NCBI GenBank assembly: GCA_029168955.1
Contig: JAPDOI010000138.1
Location: 976,501-1,040,500 of the forward strand
Direction of reading: 5' to 3'
DNA: 64,000 nucleotides
Source: Aplectana chamaeleonis
Lineage: Eukaryota > Nematoda > Chromadorea > Rhabditida > Cosmocercidae
Under the pieces are notes generated by a model that had not been told where the DNA came from, searched no databases, and saw only the letters and a list, made by a program, of their open reading frames with translations. Shown in pieces: positions 35,205 to 47,060 of this stretch; within the stretch, counting starts at the first letter, position 1, and each line of letters opens with the position of its first letter. Position numbers and translations under genes: made by a program.

Positions 35205-36000
35205 TACAATACCCGCGCTAAGTTTTGTAAAAACGGGAGCATCTGGCAAACTTGGCAAAAAAGCGTCCGATGCATGTAATTTTGTTGAATGAAGACTTTT
35301 TTGTATTATGAAAACTCTATCATATTCACAGATCAAATTGCTACCAAATTATGACACTTGTGTGCCGAAGTTTCCTCAGAGAACTTCGTTTTGAAGGAAA
35401 TAGTGTTTGCAATCGTTTTTCAAAAAACGTCGCGCGCGGCGAATGCGGCGAAACTTTGAGCAGTATTTGTACAAGTAATGGAAGAGCAATCAGTATGCTT
35501 TCTTCAAAAATTAAGTGCAGGTGAGAGTATCTCAAGGTTTGTTTAGGTTGAATTTTCGAAACCCTCAATTAAAGACGCTTGAGAACTACCTGAAAAGCCA
35601 GAGTTTTGTTGCGAAATCCCCGGACTCATAAATGAAGGATATCAAAAATTCAACCTAAACAAACCTTGAGATTCCCCCACCTGTACCTAATTTATGAAGA
35701 AAGCATACAGATTGCTCTTCCATTACTTGTACAAACAATGCTCAAAGTTTCGCCGCATTCGCCGCGCGCGAGGTTTTTTTGAAAACCGATTGCAAAAACT
35801 ATTTCCTTCAAAAACGAAGTGCTCTTATGGAACTTCGGCACAAAAGTGACATAATTAGGTAGCAATTTAATCTGTGAATATGATAGCGTTTTCAGATTTC
35901 AAAAAAGTCTTCATTCAAAAAAAGTTGCATGCATCGGACGCTTTTGTGCCAAGTTTGCCAGATACTCCCCGTTTTTACAAAACTTAGCGCGGGTATTGTA
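35205..36000. mobile_element. 796-bp foldback with TACAATACCCGCGC ends
   Basis: The left end is TACAATACCCGCGCTAAGTT and the right end its inverse. The arms extend almost to the centre near 35.6 kb. If the outermost TA is the target duplication, the element begins CAATAC. Related ends are at 31.2 kb, 59.38 kb and, less exactly, at the outer ends of the 36.66-53.40-kb composite. Confidence 0.87.
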
Positions 36001-36663
36001 CATACGAACAATAACAAACTCGCTGACTTACTATCCGTCCGTACCTGAGTGATATTTTAAAAAGAACTCTTTAAAACCTGTCTGGCCCGTCATGACGATT
36101 TTCATTCCGCTCCGGCCCCACTCGGCCCCATCAAAAGACATGCAGTTCGGCCGCGCGCTCCTAACACAAATCAGCCCCTGGCGCTCTGAGGAGTTGGAAG
36201 TAGAGAGCATATATTATGTGAATCAGTGGAGCTCATGCATTGAAAAGTCAGCGCTGGACTAAAAGACACGCAGTGCGGCAGAGCGCCCCTAACTCAAGCC
36301 TGGCTTGCGCAATTCCGATCAGTGTGTACATTTGGTGCGGGGATTTCGATACTACCTGGTAATATTGCAGTAGTCTTCATGTTCGACTTTCTTGAAACCA
36401 GTGCATTCCAGTATGCTTCTTTTTATCTGCGGCACACGTTTCGGCCATTTCGTGGTCTCCGGAGACCGCACTTCTGCACTTTCGGCTTGAATGTTGTGGG
36501 CCACTGTGGCCCCACATTTGGATGTCCTGGGCTTGAATTTTGTCCACCGGCTTGTTACGCAGGTCTGAAGTCGGAATTTCATGTGCCCGCAGTTTGCTTA
36601 CCCTAATCACATGTGTGCTTGGAATTTACAGTAGCATCAAGTGGAGGAGTAAAAGAAGAAATA
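36001..36663. other. Spacer between foldbacks
   Basis: A 94-codon plus-strand frame at 36322-36606 was seen, but has no motif or splice context. The interval between the two TACAATAC-ended structures is otherwise unassigned. Confidence 0.35.
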
Positions 36664-38175
36664 AGATACAATACTCGCCCTAGTTTACTCAAAGAAGTCG
36701 CGAAAGTCGCGAAATCGCGACTTTTGCGACTTTTCGCCATAACTCGTTTCTTTCTCTATTTTTCCTTATAAGGTGTGGTACCATTCGAACTTACAGGTCG
36801 CCCTCTATCCGATTCGATGAAGAAGTTCTGAGTAAGTCCATTTTCGTACTGCTCGCTTACTCGAAGTACCTGAGGTGAGCCATAAACGGGCGCTCCCGAA
36901 ATAATTACTCTCCTCTCGGCGAACGCATGCATGCTCACGAGAAGTCGACAGAGTCAGTCACTCACGTTCTTCCGTAGAAACATTGTAAGTAGAGATTGGC
37001 AGAGTAGTTGTTTCACGGAATAAGAGTCAATTCACTGGCGTTGAGGTTTAAACTTTGAAATGTAATGGCTTTTTCTAAATTCAATTGAGGGGCTGCAGAC
37101 TTGTCACCGCGCACTTTCCGCTAATTCGGAGAATTTTCGCGAACTTCCCATTCCATTCTCAATGCGAACTTTGCGACCTTTCAAATAGCTATTTACACTT
37201 ATGTATGCACAATAATTAACCGAATATAATAATAATTTTTTCGTTTTTTCTTTGAAAATTTTCAATTTCTTTCAGATCTCGAGAATTCGAGTTTAATTCA
37301 AAAATTTTGCATCTGATTCAATTTCTAACATTGAAAACTTATTCAAAGTTCGAAATTTCTGAGTTTTATTTAAAATTAATTGTGATTTTGAACTTCCCAT
37401 TTTTTTTCAAACTTTCGATTTGATTTTTTTTTGGGAAACTCTTGCTTATTAAAAGTTTTGGGAGCTCGGTAATATGTGAAACTTTTTAATACTACAAGTT
37501 CAATCAATTTCAATGATTCAGATTGTCATTCAATTTTACTTCTGATCTTCGAATTCGGTTCTTTTCTGATTTTCTAGTCGGCGGTTGATTCAAATTTTTA
37601 ACACCGCAAATCTATTCGAATCTTAAAATTCTGAATTTAATTCGAATTTATTTCTGATTATTGAGTTCTTATTTTTTATTTGCGAATTTCTGAATTTATT
37701 TCAGATTTTGAAAGAATATATATTTTGAATTTTGGTAAACTGAGTTTGACTTAAATTTTGAAACTTTAAATTTAAAGCGAACTTTAAAATTCCGAACTGT
37801 CCAAATTTTTGAATTTAATCAAAATTTCGGATGTAGTTCAAATTTTGAGAGTGAGACAAACTTTTCAGCATTTGTAAACATTGTTGAAGAATAAAAAGAG
37901 CGAATTCTGTCAAATTTATCATTTTCATCGCGATATTAATTCATACTAAATGTATTGAATATTTCGTTTTGTTTCATTTCTTTATAATCTCGAAATTTTC
38001 AATTTCACCTATTTATTGATTTTATCATTTGTAAGTATTGAATAAAATTTCCTTGAATACCTGTTTATAACTTTATTCAAGCCACTGATCGATCTAAAAA
38101 GCACCCAGAATTCAGAAGTTTCAAGATTTCAGAAGTTCTAGGGCTTGTACGAGTGGTGGTGTACAGATTTGGAGC
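36664..38175 (+). repeat. Left arm (A) of the composite
   Basis: Begins with nested TCGCGAC/GTCGCGA palindromes, then GTAAGCGAGCAG-complement and GGGCTGCAGACTTGTC, then about 1 kb of AT-rich sequence. Inverted match to 53155-53402 and 48808-50454. Confidence 0.85.
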
Positions 38176-38370
38176 CTTGCCAACGCTAGCCTTCTGCGTG
38201 ACCCTTCACCCCTCGCATGCCGGCCCATTTACCAACATGGGCTGACCTTCCCCGCCGCCACTGCCCAACACATATCGACTGGACGGCCCACACGAGACCG
38301 AAATATGGAAGAATTTTCAATAAATATGCGTTCCCATACACTCTGCGGTCAAAATATAGACGAATTCAGA
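38160..38370 (+). repeat. Secondary arm B
   Basis: GC-rich phrase GTACAGATTTGGAGCCTTGC through CGACTGGACGGCCCACACGA, inverted at 45170-45416. Joins arm A at GTGGTGTAC. Confidence 0.85.
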
Positions 38371-38504
38371 GAATTTTCAAACCTTTTTTTTTAATTCAAA
38401 ATTTAAAATTTTTTTTAGAACTAGTGACCCTTCGGGTCCCTAGCCCGTGGCAGCCACATAACATGAAGGCGCGTGCCCCCTGGCAGTAGTATAGTTAGAG
38501 TTAG

Positions 38505-39059
38505 TTAAAGGCAGTGGTCGCGATAAAATATGCTTGTCTTCTTTCAATCTCTAAACTTTTTCCTGGGTTTAGAGTAGTGGGACCTTATAAGAAAAATCGC
38601 AAAAAAAACCGCTGTTTTGGGCCAAATTTGAAGCCTGAACTTTCTTGTCTTTTGATGGTGGACGAGTCCGCTCCATATTATCGGCATCGATGATCTCTAG
38701 TATCAAGAACATCAGCTGGCTTGAAATCTTCGGACTGCCCTGCTCGAATATTTATGTGCTAATCTAGTCAAAAACATTGACTTAAATGATTGCATTAATT
38801 GTTCAACTCTTTTCATTAGGTTAAAATGCATTTATTTCTTTCTCTGAATGTCGATGATTTTTGATCGCTCGACATGAGACTGCGATCTTTTTGAGCGGCG
38901 CTGTGCACGTGTGCACAAACTGACATCTTTGGCCCCTAAAAACTTTAATTCTAGCCTGTTTTCACCGCTCTACCTTCCTGGTTTTTCAGCTGCTTTCGAT
39001 CTAAGCTGATTTTTGTAGTTTTTTTCGATAACGTTTTTCATCGTGACCACTGCCTTTAA
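38505..39059. mobile_element. TTAA-type MITE, inverted copy of 13657-14212
   Basis: TTAA + AGGCAGTGGTCGCGATA on the left and CATCGTGACCACTGCCT + TTAA on the right. The interior aligns in reverse with 13657-14212. Confidence 0.88.
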
Positions 39060-39204
39060 CAATGAAGAAAAAGCTTCAGGCAATTTTAAGTAACCAAAAG
39101 TCTGCTTGAAAATGAAAGCATACTTATTGTAATACGAAGAAAAAGTTTAAAGGTAACAACGACACCACCTCTACAACAAAACAAGTGAAGAGCGTATGTA
39201 AGAT

Positions 39205-42200
39205 AACGGCACCGCCAAATGATGGGCAGGCTTCGCCGGCCACCCTCCATGTAGTATTCGTTTGGCTTCGCCAAACGATGGGCCAGCTTCGCCGGCTACC
39301 CTTCATGTAGTATTCGTTTGGCTGCGCCAAACGATGGGCCGGCTTTGCCGGCCACCCTTCATGTAGTATTCGTTCGGCTTCGCTGGGTCGATGGGCCAGC
39401 TTCGCCGGAGACCCTCTATGTAGTATTCGTTTGGCTTCGCCAAACGATGGTCCGGCTTTGCCGGCCACCCTTCATGTAGTATTCGTTCGGCTTCGCCAAA
39501 CGATGGGCCGGCTTCGCCGGCCACCCTCCATGTAGTATTCGTTTGGCTCCGCCAAACGATGGGCCGGCTTTGCCGACCACCCTCCATGTAGTATTCGCTT
39601 GGCTTCGCCAATCGATGGGCCGGCTTCGCCGGCCACCCTTCATGTAGTATTCGTTCGGCTGCGCCAAACGATGGTCCGGCTTTGCCGACCACCCTCCATG
39701 TAGTATTCGTTTGGCTTCGCCAAGCGATGGGTCGGCTTCGCCGGCCACCCTCCATGTAGTATTCGTTTGGCTCCGCCAAACGATGGTCCGGCTTTGCCGA
39801 CCACCCTCCATGTAGTATTCGCTTGGCTTCGCCAATCGATGGGCCGGCTTCGCCGGCCACCCTTCATGTAGTATTCGTTCGGCTGCGCCAAACGATGGGT
39901 CGGCTTTGCCGACCACCCTCCATGTAGTATTCGTTTGGCTTCGCCAAGCTGGGTCGGCTTCGCCGGCCACCCTCCATGTAGTACTCGTTTGGCTTCTCCA
40001 AGTGATGGGCCGGCTTCGCCGGCCACCCTCCATGTAGTACTCGTTTGGCTTCTCCAAGTGATGGGCCGGCTTCGCCGGCCACCCTCCATGTAGTATTCGT
40101 TTGACTTCGCCAAACGATGGGCCGGCTTCGCCGGCCAATCTCCATGTAGTATTCGTTTGGCTTCGCTAAACGATGGGCCGGCCTCGCGGGCCACCCTCCA
40201 TGTAGTATTCGTTTGGCTCCGCCAAACGATGGGCCGGCTTCGCCGGCCACCCTTCATGTAGTATTCGTTTGACTTCGCCAAACGATGGGCCGGCTTCGCC
40301 GGCCACCCTCCATGTAGTATTCGTTTGGCTCCGCCAAACGATGGGCCGGCTTAGCCGACCACCCTCCATGTAGTATTCGTTTGGCTTCGCCAAGCGATGG
40401 GTCGGCTTCGCCGCCACCCTCCATGTAGTACTCGTTTGGCTTCGCCAAACGATGGGAAACTTCGCCGGCTACCCTCCATGTAGTATTCGTTTGGCTTCGC
40501 CAAGCGATGGAGCCGGCTTTGCCGACCACCCTCCATGTAGTATTCGCTTGGCTTCGCCAATCGATGGACCGGCTTCGCCGGCCACCCTTCATGTAGTATT
40601 CGTTCGGCTGCGCCAGGAGTGGGTCGGCTTTGCCGACCACCCTCCATGTAGTATTCGGTTTGGCTTCGCTGGCTGGGTCGGCTTCGCCGGCCACCCTCCA
40701 TGTAGTACTCGTTTGGCTTCTCCAGAGTGATGGGCCGGCTTCGCCGGCGCCACCTCCATGTAGTATTCGTTTGACTTCGCCAAACGAAGGGCCGGCTTCG
40801 CCGGCCAATCTCCATGTAGTATTCGTTTGGCTTCGCTAAACGATGGGCCGCTTCGCGGGCCACCTCCATCAATTAGTATTCGTTTGGCTCCGCCAACGAT
40901 GGGGCCGGCTTCGCCGGCCACCCTTCATGTAGTATTCGTTTGACTTCGCCAAACGATGAGCAGCTTCGCCGGCCACCCTCCATGTAGTATCTGTTTGGCT
41001 CCGCCAACGATGGAGCCAAGCCGCCGACCACCCTCCATGTAGTATTCGTTTGGCTTCGCCAAAGCGATGGGTCGGCTTCGCCGCCACCCTCCATGTAAGT
41101 ACTCGTTTGGCTTCGCCAAACGATGGGCCGGCTTCGCCGGCTACCCTCCATGTAGTATTCGTTTGGCTTCGCCAAACGATGAGTCGGCTTCGCCGGCAAC
41201 CCTCCATGTAGTACTCCGTTTGGCTTCGCCAAACGATGGGCCAACTTCGACGGCCACCACTCCATGTAGTATTCGTTTGGCTTCGCCGAACGATGGATCG
41301 GTTCGCCGGCCACCCTTCATGTTGTATTCGTTTGGCTAGGCCAAACGATGGAGCCGGCTTCGCCGGCCGCCCTCCATGTAGTATTCGTTTGGCTTCTCCA
41401 AGCGATGGGTCGGCTTCGCCGGCCATCCTCCATGTAGTACTCGTTTTGCTTCGCCAAACGATGGGCCGGCTTCGCCGGCTACCCTCCATGTAGTATTCGC
41501 TTGGCTTCGCCAATCGATGGGCCGGCTTCGCCGGCCACCCTTCATGTAGTATTCGTTCGGCTGCGCCAAACGATGGGTCGGCTTTGCCGACCACCTCCAT
41601 GTAGTATTCGTTTTGGCTTCGCCAAGCTGGGTCCGGCTTCATGCGGCCACCCTCCATGTAGTCCTCGTTTGGCTTCTCCAAGTGATGGGCCGGCTTCGCC
41701 GGCCACCCTCCATGTAGTATTCGTTTGACTTCGCCAAACGATGGGCCGGCTTCGCCGGCCAATCTCCATGTAGTATTCGTTTGGCTTCGCTAAACGATGG
41801 GCCGGCTTCGCGGGCCACCCTCCATGTAGTATTCGTTTGGCTCCGCCAAACGATGGGCCGGCTTCGCCGGCCACCCTTCATGTAGTATTCGTTTGACTTC
41901 GCCAAACGATGGGCCGGCTTCGCCGGCCACCCTCCATGTAGTATTCGTTTGGCTCCGCCAAACGATGGGCCGGCTTAGCCGACCACCCTCCATGTAGTAT
42001 TCGTTTGGCTTCGCCAAGCGATGGGTCGGCTTCGCCGCCACCCTCCATGTAGTACTCGTTTGGCTTCGCCAAACGATGGGCCGGCTTCGCCGGCTACCCT
42101 CCATGTAGTATTCGTTTGGCTTCGCCAAACGATGGGTCGGCTTCGCCGGCAACCCTCCATGTAGTACTCGTTTGGCTTCGCCAAACGATGGGCCGGCTTC

Positions 42201-42770
42201 GACGGCCACCCTCCATGTAGTATTCGTTTGGCTTCGCCGAACGATGGACCGGCTTCGCCGGCCACCCTTCATGTTGTATTCGTTTGGCTAGGCCAAACGA
42301 TGGGCCGGCTTCGCCGGCCGCCCTCCATGTAGTATTCGTTTGGCTTCTCCAAGCGATGGGTCGGCTTCGCCGGCCACCCTCCATGTAGTACTCGTTTTGC
42401 TTCGCCAAACGATGGGCCGGCTTCGCCGGCTACCCTCCATGTAGTATTCGTTTGGCTTCGCCAAACGATGGGCCGGCTTCGCCGGCCACCCTCCATGTAG
42501 TATTCGTTTGGCTTTGCCAAACGATGGGCCGGCTTCGCCGACCACCCTCCATATAGTATTCGTTTGACTTCGCCAAACGATGGGCCGGCTGCGCCGGCCA
42601 CCCTCCATGTAGTAGTCGTTTGGCTTCGCTAAACGATGGGCCGGCTTCGCCGGCCACCCTCCATGTAGTATTCGTTTGGCTCCGCCAAACGATGGGCCGG
42701 CTTCACCGGCCACCCTTCATGTAGTATTCGTTTGGCTTCGCCAAAAGATGGGCCGGCTTCTCCGGCCACC
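39205..42770. repeat. 56-bp hairpin satellite, about 63 units
   Basis: Consensus unit: CCACCCTCCATGTAGTATTC, then a hairpin CGTTTGGC-TTC-GCCAAACG, then ATGG and a second hairpin GGCCGGC-TTC-GCCGGCC. Variants often change both arms of a stem. Long open frames on both strands arise because stops are absent from the unit; they are not genes. Blocks repeat at higher order (39.9-40.4 kb resembles 40.6-41.1 and 41.6-42.1 kb). Confidence 0.95.
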
Positions 42771-42779
42771 CTCGCAGCC

Positions 42780-44130
42780 ACCGTTGACGTCTTCTGAAGT
42801 CCTATTGAATTCCCATGTCACCCCGATCACGTCTTCTGATGCCCTACTGAATTCCCACGTCACCCCGATCACGTCTTCTAAAGCCCTACCGAATTTCCAC
42901 GTCACCCCGATTGAGTCTTCTGAAGCCCTACTGAATTCCCACGTCACCCCGATCACGTCTTCTGAAGCCCTACCGAATTTCCACGGCACCCCGACCACGT
43001 TTTCTGAAGACCTACTAAATTTCCACGTCACCCCGATCACGCCTTCTGAAGTGCTACCGAATTTCCACGGCACCCCGATCACGTTTTCTGAAGCCCTACT
43101 AAATTTCCACGTCACCCCGATCACGTCTTCTGAAGCCCTACCGAATTTCCGCGTCACCCCGATCACGCCTTCTGAAGTGCTACTAAATTCCAACGTCACC
43201 CCGATCACGTATTCTGAAGCCCTACTAAATTTCCACGTCACCAATATCTCGCCTTCTGATGCGCTACTGAATTCCCACGTCACCCCGATCACGTCTTCTG
43301 AAGCCCTAATTAATTCCCACGTCACCCCGATCACGTCTTCTGATGCCCTACTGAATTCCCACGTCACCCCGATCACGTCTTCTGAAGCCCTACTAAATTT
43401 CCGCGTCACCCCGATCACGCCTTCTGAAGTGCTACTAAATTCCAAGGTCACCCCGATCACGTCTTCTGAAGCCCTACTAAATTTCCACGTCACCAATATC
43501 TCGCCTTCTGATGCGCTACTGAATTCCCACGTCACCCCGAACAGGTCTTCTGATGCCCTACTGAATTCCCACGTCACCCCGATCACGTCTTCTGAAGTGC
43601 TACCGAATTTCCACGGCACCAATATCACGCCTTCTGATGCCCTACTGAATTCCCACGTCACCCCGATTAAGTCTTCTGAAGCCCTACTAAATTTCCACGT
43701 CACCAATATCACGCCTTCTGATGCGCTACTGAGTTCCCAAGGCACCCCCATCACGTCTTCTGAAGCCCTACTGAATTCCCACGTCACCCCGAAGACGTCT
43801 TCTGAAGCCCTACTGAATTCCCACGTCACCCCGAAGACGTCTTCTAAAGCCCTAATTAATTCCCACGTCACCCCGATCACGTCTTCTGAAGCCCTACTAA
43901 ATTTCCACGTCACCCCCATCACGTCTTCTGAAGTCCTACTGAATTCCCACGTCACCCCGAAGACGTCTTCTAAAGCCCTAATTAATTTCCACGTCACCCC
44001 GATCACGTCTTCTGAAGCCCTACTGAATTCCCACGTCACCCCGATCACGTCTCCTCAAGCCCTACTGAATTCCCACGTCATCCCGATTACGTTTTCTGAA
44101 GCCCTACTGAATTCCCACGTCACTCGTTTG
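42780..44130. repeat. 42-bp satellite with a fixed length, about 32 units
   Basis: The unit reads CCCCGATCACGTCTTCTGAA then GCCCTACTGAATTCCCACGT plus CA. Unit length is almost invariant, so both strands stay open over more than 400 codons; the plus-strand frame would encode a 14-residue repeat like PITSSEALLNSHVT. No start context, splice sites or upstream exon support translation. Variants (AATTCCCACG / AAATTTCCACG, GAAGCC / GATGCC) are shuffled between units. It is unrelated by eye to the GTCCTGCACAC minisatellites. Confidence 0.93.
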
Positions 44131-45169
44131 CAGGATAAACAAAGCAAAAAAAGCAGGACGAAGCAGTGGTGAAGGCGCTGAATAACGCGCCCCAATCGGC
44201 TCCTCTTCGAAGCTGCCCCACCACCATGCAGGCGCTGTGCTGAACGCTCATCCTCTCCTTCGTGGCACCCGCTAAGCACAGCGCCCGCATGGTGATGGGG
44301 CAGCTTCGTAGCCCCATATAGCCCCATAGTCAACATTATTTTTCTTGCCCTTGCGATTCTTTATTATAGTGATGATGATTGCGATTCTTTATTATAGTGA
44401 TTCATGAAAATTTTATCAAAATTTATTCCATTTTGAATATTTCCATTGTATGTTTTTCTGTGAAATTCTTTTGTATTCATTCATCATATCTATTATATTG
44501 AATATTTGCAGGTATTATTTACTAATTTCTTGAAAACTTGTTTAACTCTTTATAAGGTCCATGTCCGACTTTACTCTTTATTATACAAATTTTGTGCAAG
44601 CATTTGAAAATTGTGAAATTAATCCAAATTCTGGATATTATACAAGTGTCAAAAATCAAGAACTCCATCTGAATTTTGAAACTCTGCATTTGCTTTAAAT
44701 TTCGATTTCATGTCGAATTTTCATTTTAATTCAAAGTTTAAAAATCGGGACTGGCTGTGAGTGAGTCTTGAATTCTTTTTAAATCAAACATTTCGGCAAT
44801 ATTCGTGATTTTGGTTTTGAAAATCAATCAATACATGGTATCGTGAGTTTTCTATCAAACCTGATAACTTGGTAACTACAATGAAATTTCTCCCAGAGGC
44901 ACTGATTTGCTGATCCATGAGAATTTTCATGTTTCCATGAACATATGAAACCTTTTTTCTGATCAGCAGTATGGTGCTATATATTCCCATTTTTCAATAA
45001 GGAATCAATGCAAGTAAATAATCTAATAAAATAGTCTAAATAATCTAAATGCAAGGTGGGTCTGATCTTCACTATTTTTCAATCCTAATTTGCTAAAAAA
45101 AAATTTGTATGGCTTGGAAAATTGAAATACATCCTGTATTTATGCATAGTGTAAAAATATGAATTCTAA
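44131..45169. other. AT-rich spacer within the composite
   Basis: A short inverted pair flanks 44200-44310 (GAAGCTGCCCCA ... TGGGGCAGCTTC). 44870-44985 resembles 45640-45730 and, inverted, 48500-48560. Confidence 0.5.
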
Positions 45170-45416
45170 ATTTCCAAAAAAAAGCTCCACAATTTCCTGA
45201 ATATGTCTATATTTTGACCGCGGAGTGCATGGGAACGCATATTTATTGAAGATTCTTTCATGTTTCGGTTTCGTGTGGGCCGTCCAGTCGATGTGTGTTG
45301 GTCAGTGGCGGCGGAGAAGGCCAGCCCGTGTTGGTAAATGGGCCGGCATGCGAGGGGTGAAGGGTCACGCAGAGGGCTAGCGTTGGCAAGGCTCCAAATC
45401 TGTACACCACGGGAGC
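45170..45416 (-). repeat. Secondary arm B' (inverted copy of 38160-38370)
   Basis: Reads TCTATATTTTGACCGCGG through CTCCAAATCTGTACACCAC. Ends at the same GTACACCAC junction as arms A and C'. Confidence 0.85.
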
Positions 45417-45740
45417 GCCCGAAGAGGCACTCTCGGGTGGGCGTGTCCCAGTAGGGCGGTTCGACTCCGCCCCTCGGCGCGGACGAGATTGCCTCCAGAG
45501 TGCCTGTTTCACCAGTGCTTCGATTTGATTGCGTCCTCACTGTATTTCTACACTATTCACCTGTATTCCACTGAACTGCTGATATAGACAGTTGTATTCA
45601 ACCCCAATAGCAATCCTCCCGATAAACGTTGATCCCAAATGCATTGATTTGCTAACTCATGAGAGTTTTCATGTTTCATTGTTAACATGAAACTTTTCTT
45701 GACCAGCAATATGATGCTATACGTTTTCTTTTTCTCCGCA
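45415..45740 (+). repeat. Secondary arm C
   Basis: Contains GACTCCGCCCCTCGGCGCGG, GATTGCCTCCAGAGTGCCTG and TTGATCCCAAATGCATTGAT; inverted at 48490-48808. Adjacent to B' across GTACACCAC. Confidence 0.83.
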
Positions 45741-46556
45741 AAGGTAATTTTATGAAAAAGGTGAGTCCTTTCTCGGATTTCCTTCTTTTTTGAAAAAAGA
45801 AATATAAAATATAAATGCTTAATGGATGATGATAATATCCCTATGCGCGTATTGCAGTAACTCCAAATGTTGCTTACGCTTTAAATCACTTCATTTTCCA
45901 ATACGCGGCCCCGGAGAAAAATATTTTTAAAAAAACAGTCAGGTGTTATTTGTTTCCTCCATTCCTTAATTCACATTTTACTCCATCTATTCCAATTATC
46001 CTGCCCCTATGAAAAGATTTTTGAAGCCTCTTGACAACTTTTCATTCCCAAGTAAATTAACTGTTACTGAAAAAATCATAGATATGCCTTATGCTGGTGA
46101 AATATTTAGAACGAATTTCCTAAATTATTCGAGTGTTTACTGATTCCTCGTTAGCATTTTTAGTTACCAATAGAAAAAAAGTCGGACGAGTTTTTAAAAA
46201 TTTATTCTGTGTTAGCTTTATTAGGCAGTAACTTTTCTATAGATCTTTACATATAATTTGTATGAAGGAATTTAGTGAGTGGTAGTGATCAAAATGAGAA
46301 CTCGGGCCTATTTTTGAAACTTCTGCTTTATCGGATCAATTCCTAGCCTGTCTGATAAAGTTGCTATAGAAATATGAAAACTGTCTGTGATTTATGAATT
46401 CGGATTTTTTTCAAGCAGAAGCGTAGGTGAACAGTCACATGAAATCAGAAAGAGGACTTTGTTCTAAATTTGACGTATACTCCCATTTTTTTCTGAATTT
46501 TCGCGATCATGAAAAGCGCATCTGATTTACAGGCAAAATGAAATGATTTTTTTTAT
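45741..46556. other. Spacer, nothing recognised
   Basis: AT-rich, no recognised motif or pairing. Confidence 0.35.
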
Positions 46557-47060
46557 TTCAGTTATTTATTTATTTATTTCAATACGATATGTAAGACAGT
46601 CGTGTGAAAGCATGATGGAGAGGAAGAAACATAAAAACTACCCATGTACTAGGGAGAAATCCTTATCACTTGGACTTGATTGAATTGCTATATCAAGCAA
46701 CAACATAGCTAGATACTCATGGCCTTAGTATCTTTCTTTCAATGCGGCGCTTGAAAGCGATTGTTCTACACGATGCGTCTACTGTTTTGCTCAAAGCGGC
46801 TCGGGCTGTGAAACTAAAGGCTCTATATCTGGATTTAGGTTTACGGTAGGAGATTTTCAATTGTCCTCCTCGGGTGACCGATGGAACAAACGTGTAAAAC
46901 TCGGTAGCATCAACACTGAACATGTGATGAATGATTTTGTGAACCGTACATTCATCGTATACCCTCCTTCTTGATTCCAACGTTGGTAATCCCGGAATAG
47001 AGTTCCTGTCGGTAGATGGTGGGATACTAGAGTATTGATAGCCTTCAGATCTGACAAAAA
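46557..47060 (-). pseudogene. CR1-like LINE 3' end
   Basis: Minus-strand frame 46717-46980 has the pattern typical of the extreme C-terminus of CR1/Jockey-type polyproteins: 'VYDECTVHKIIHHMFSV', then 'TRGGQLKI', then 'RYRAFSFTARAALSKTV' and a basic end. About 150 bp further along the minus strand is a tail of AAATAAATAAATAAATAA (46560-46577), as left by CR1-like retrotransposition. Only the 3' end is present (5' truncation). Family identity is inferred from the pattern, not from a search. Confidence 0.55.

Noticed and set aside
36322..36610. Overlapping frames on both strands
   Set aside because: Mutual shadows with no motif; located between two foldback structures.
39303..42713. Many long minus-strand frames of 100-297 codons
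   Set aside because: They are the 56-bp satellite read in different frames; the unit lacks stops and has no independent coding evidence.
42676..44172. 498-codon plus-strand and 443-codon minus-strand frames
   Set aside because: Both are open because the 42-bp unit is a multiple of three without stops. No start context or splice sites support a gene; kept only as a finding.
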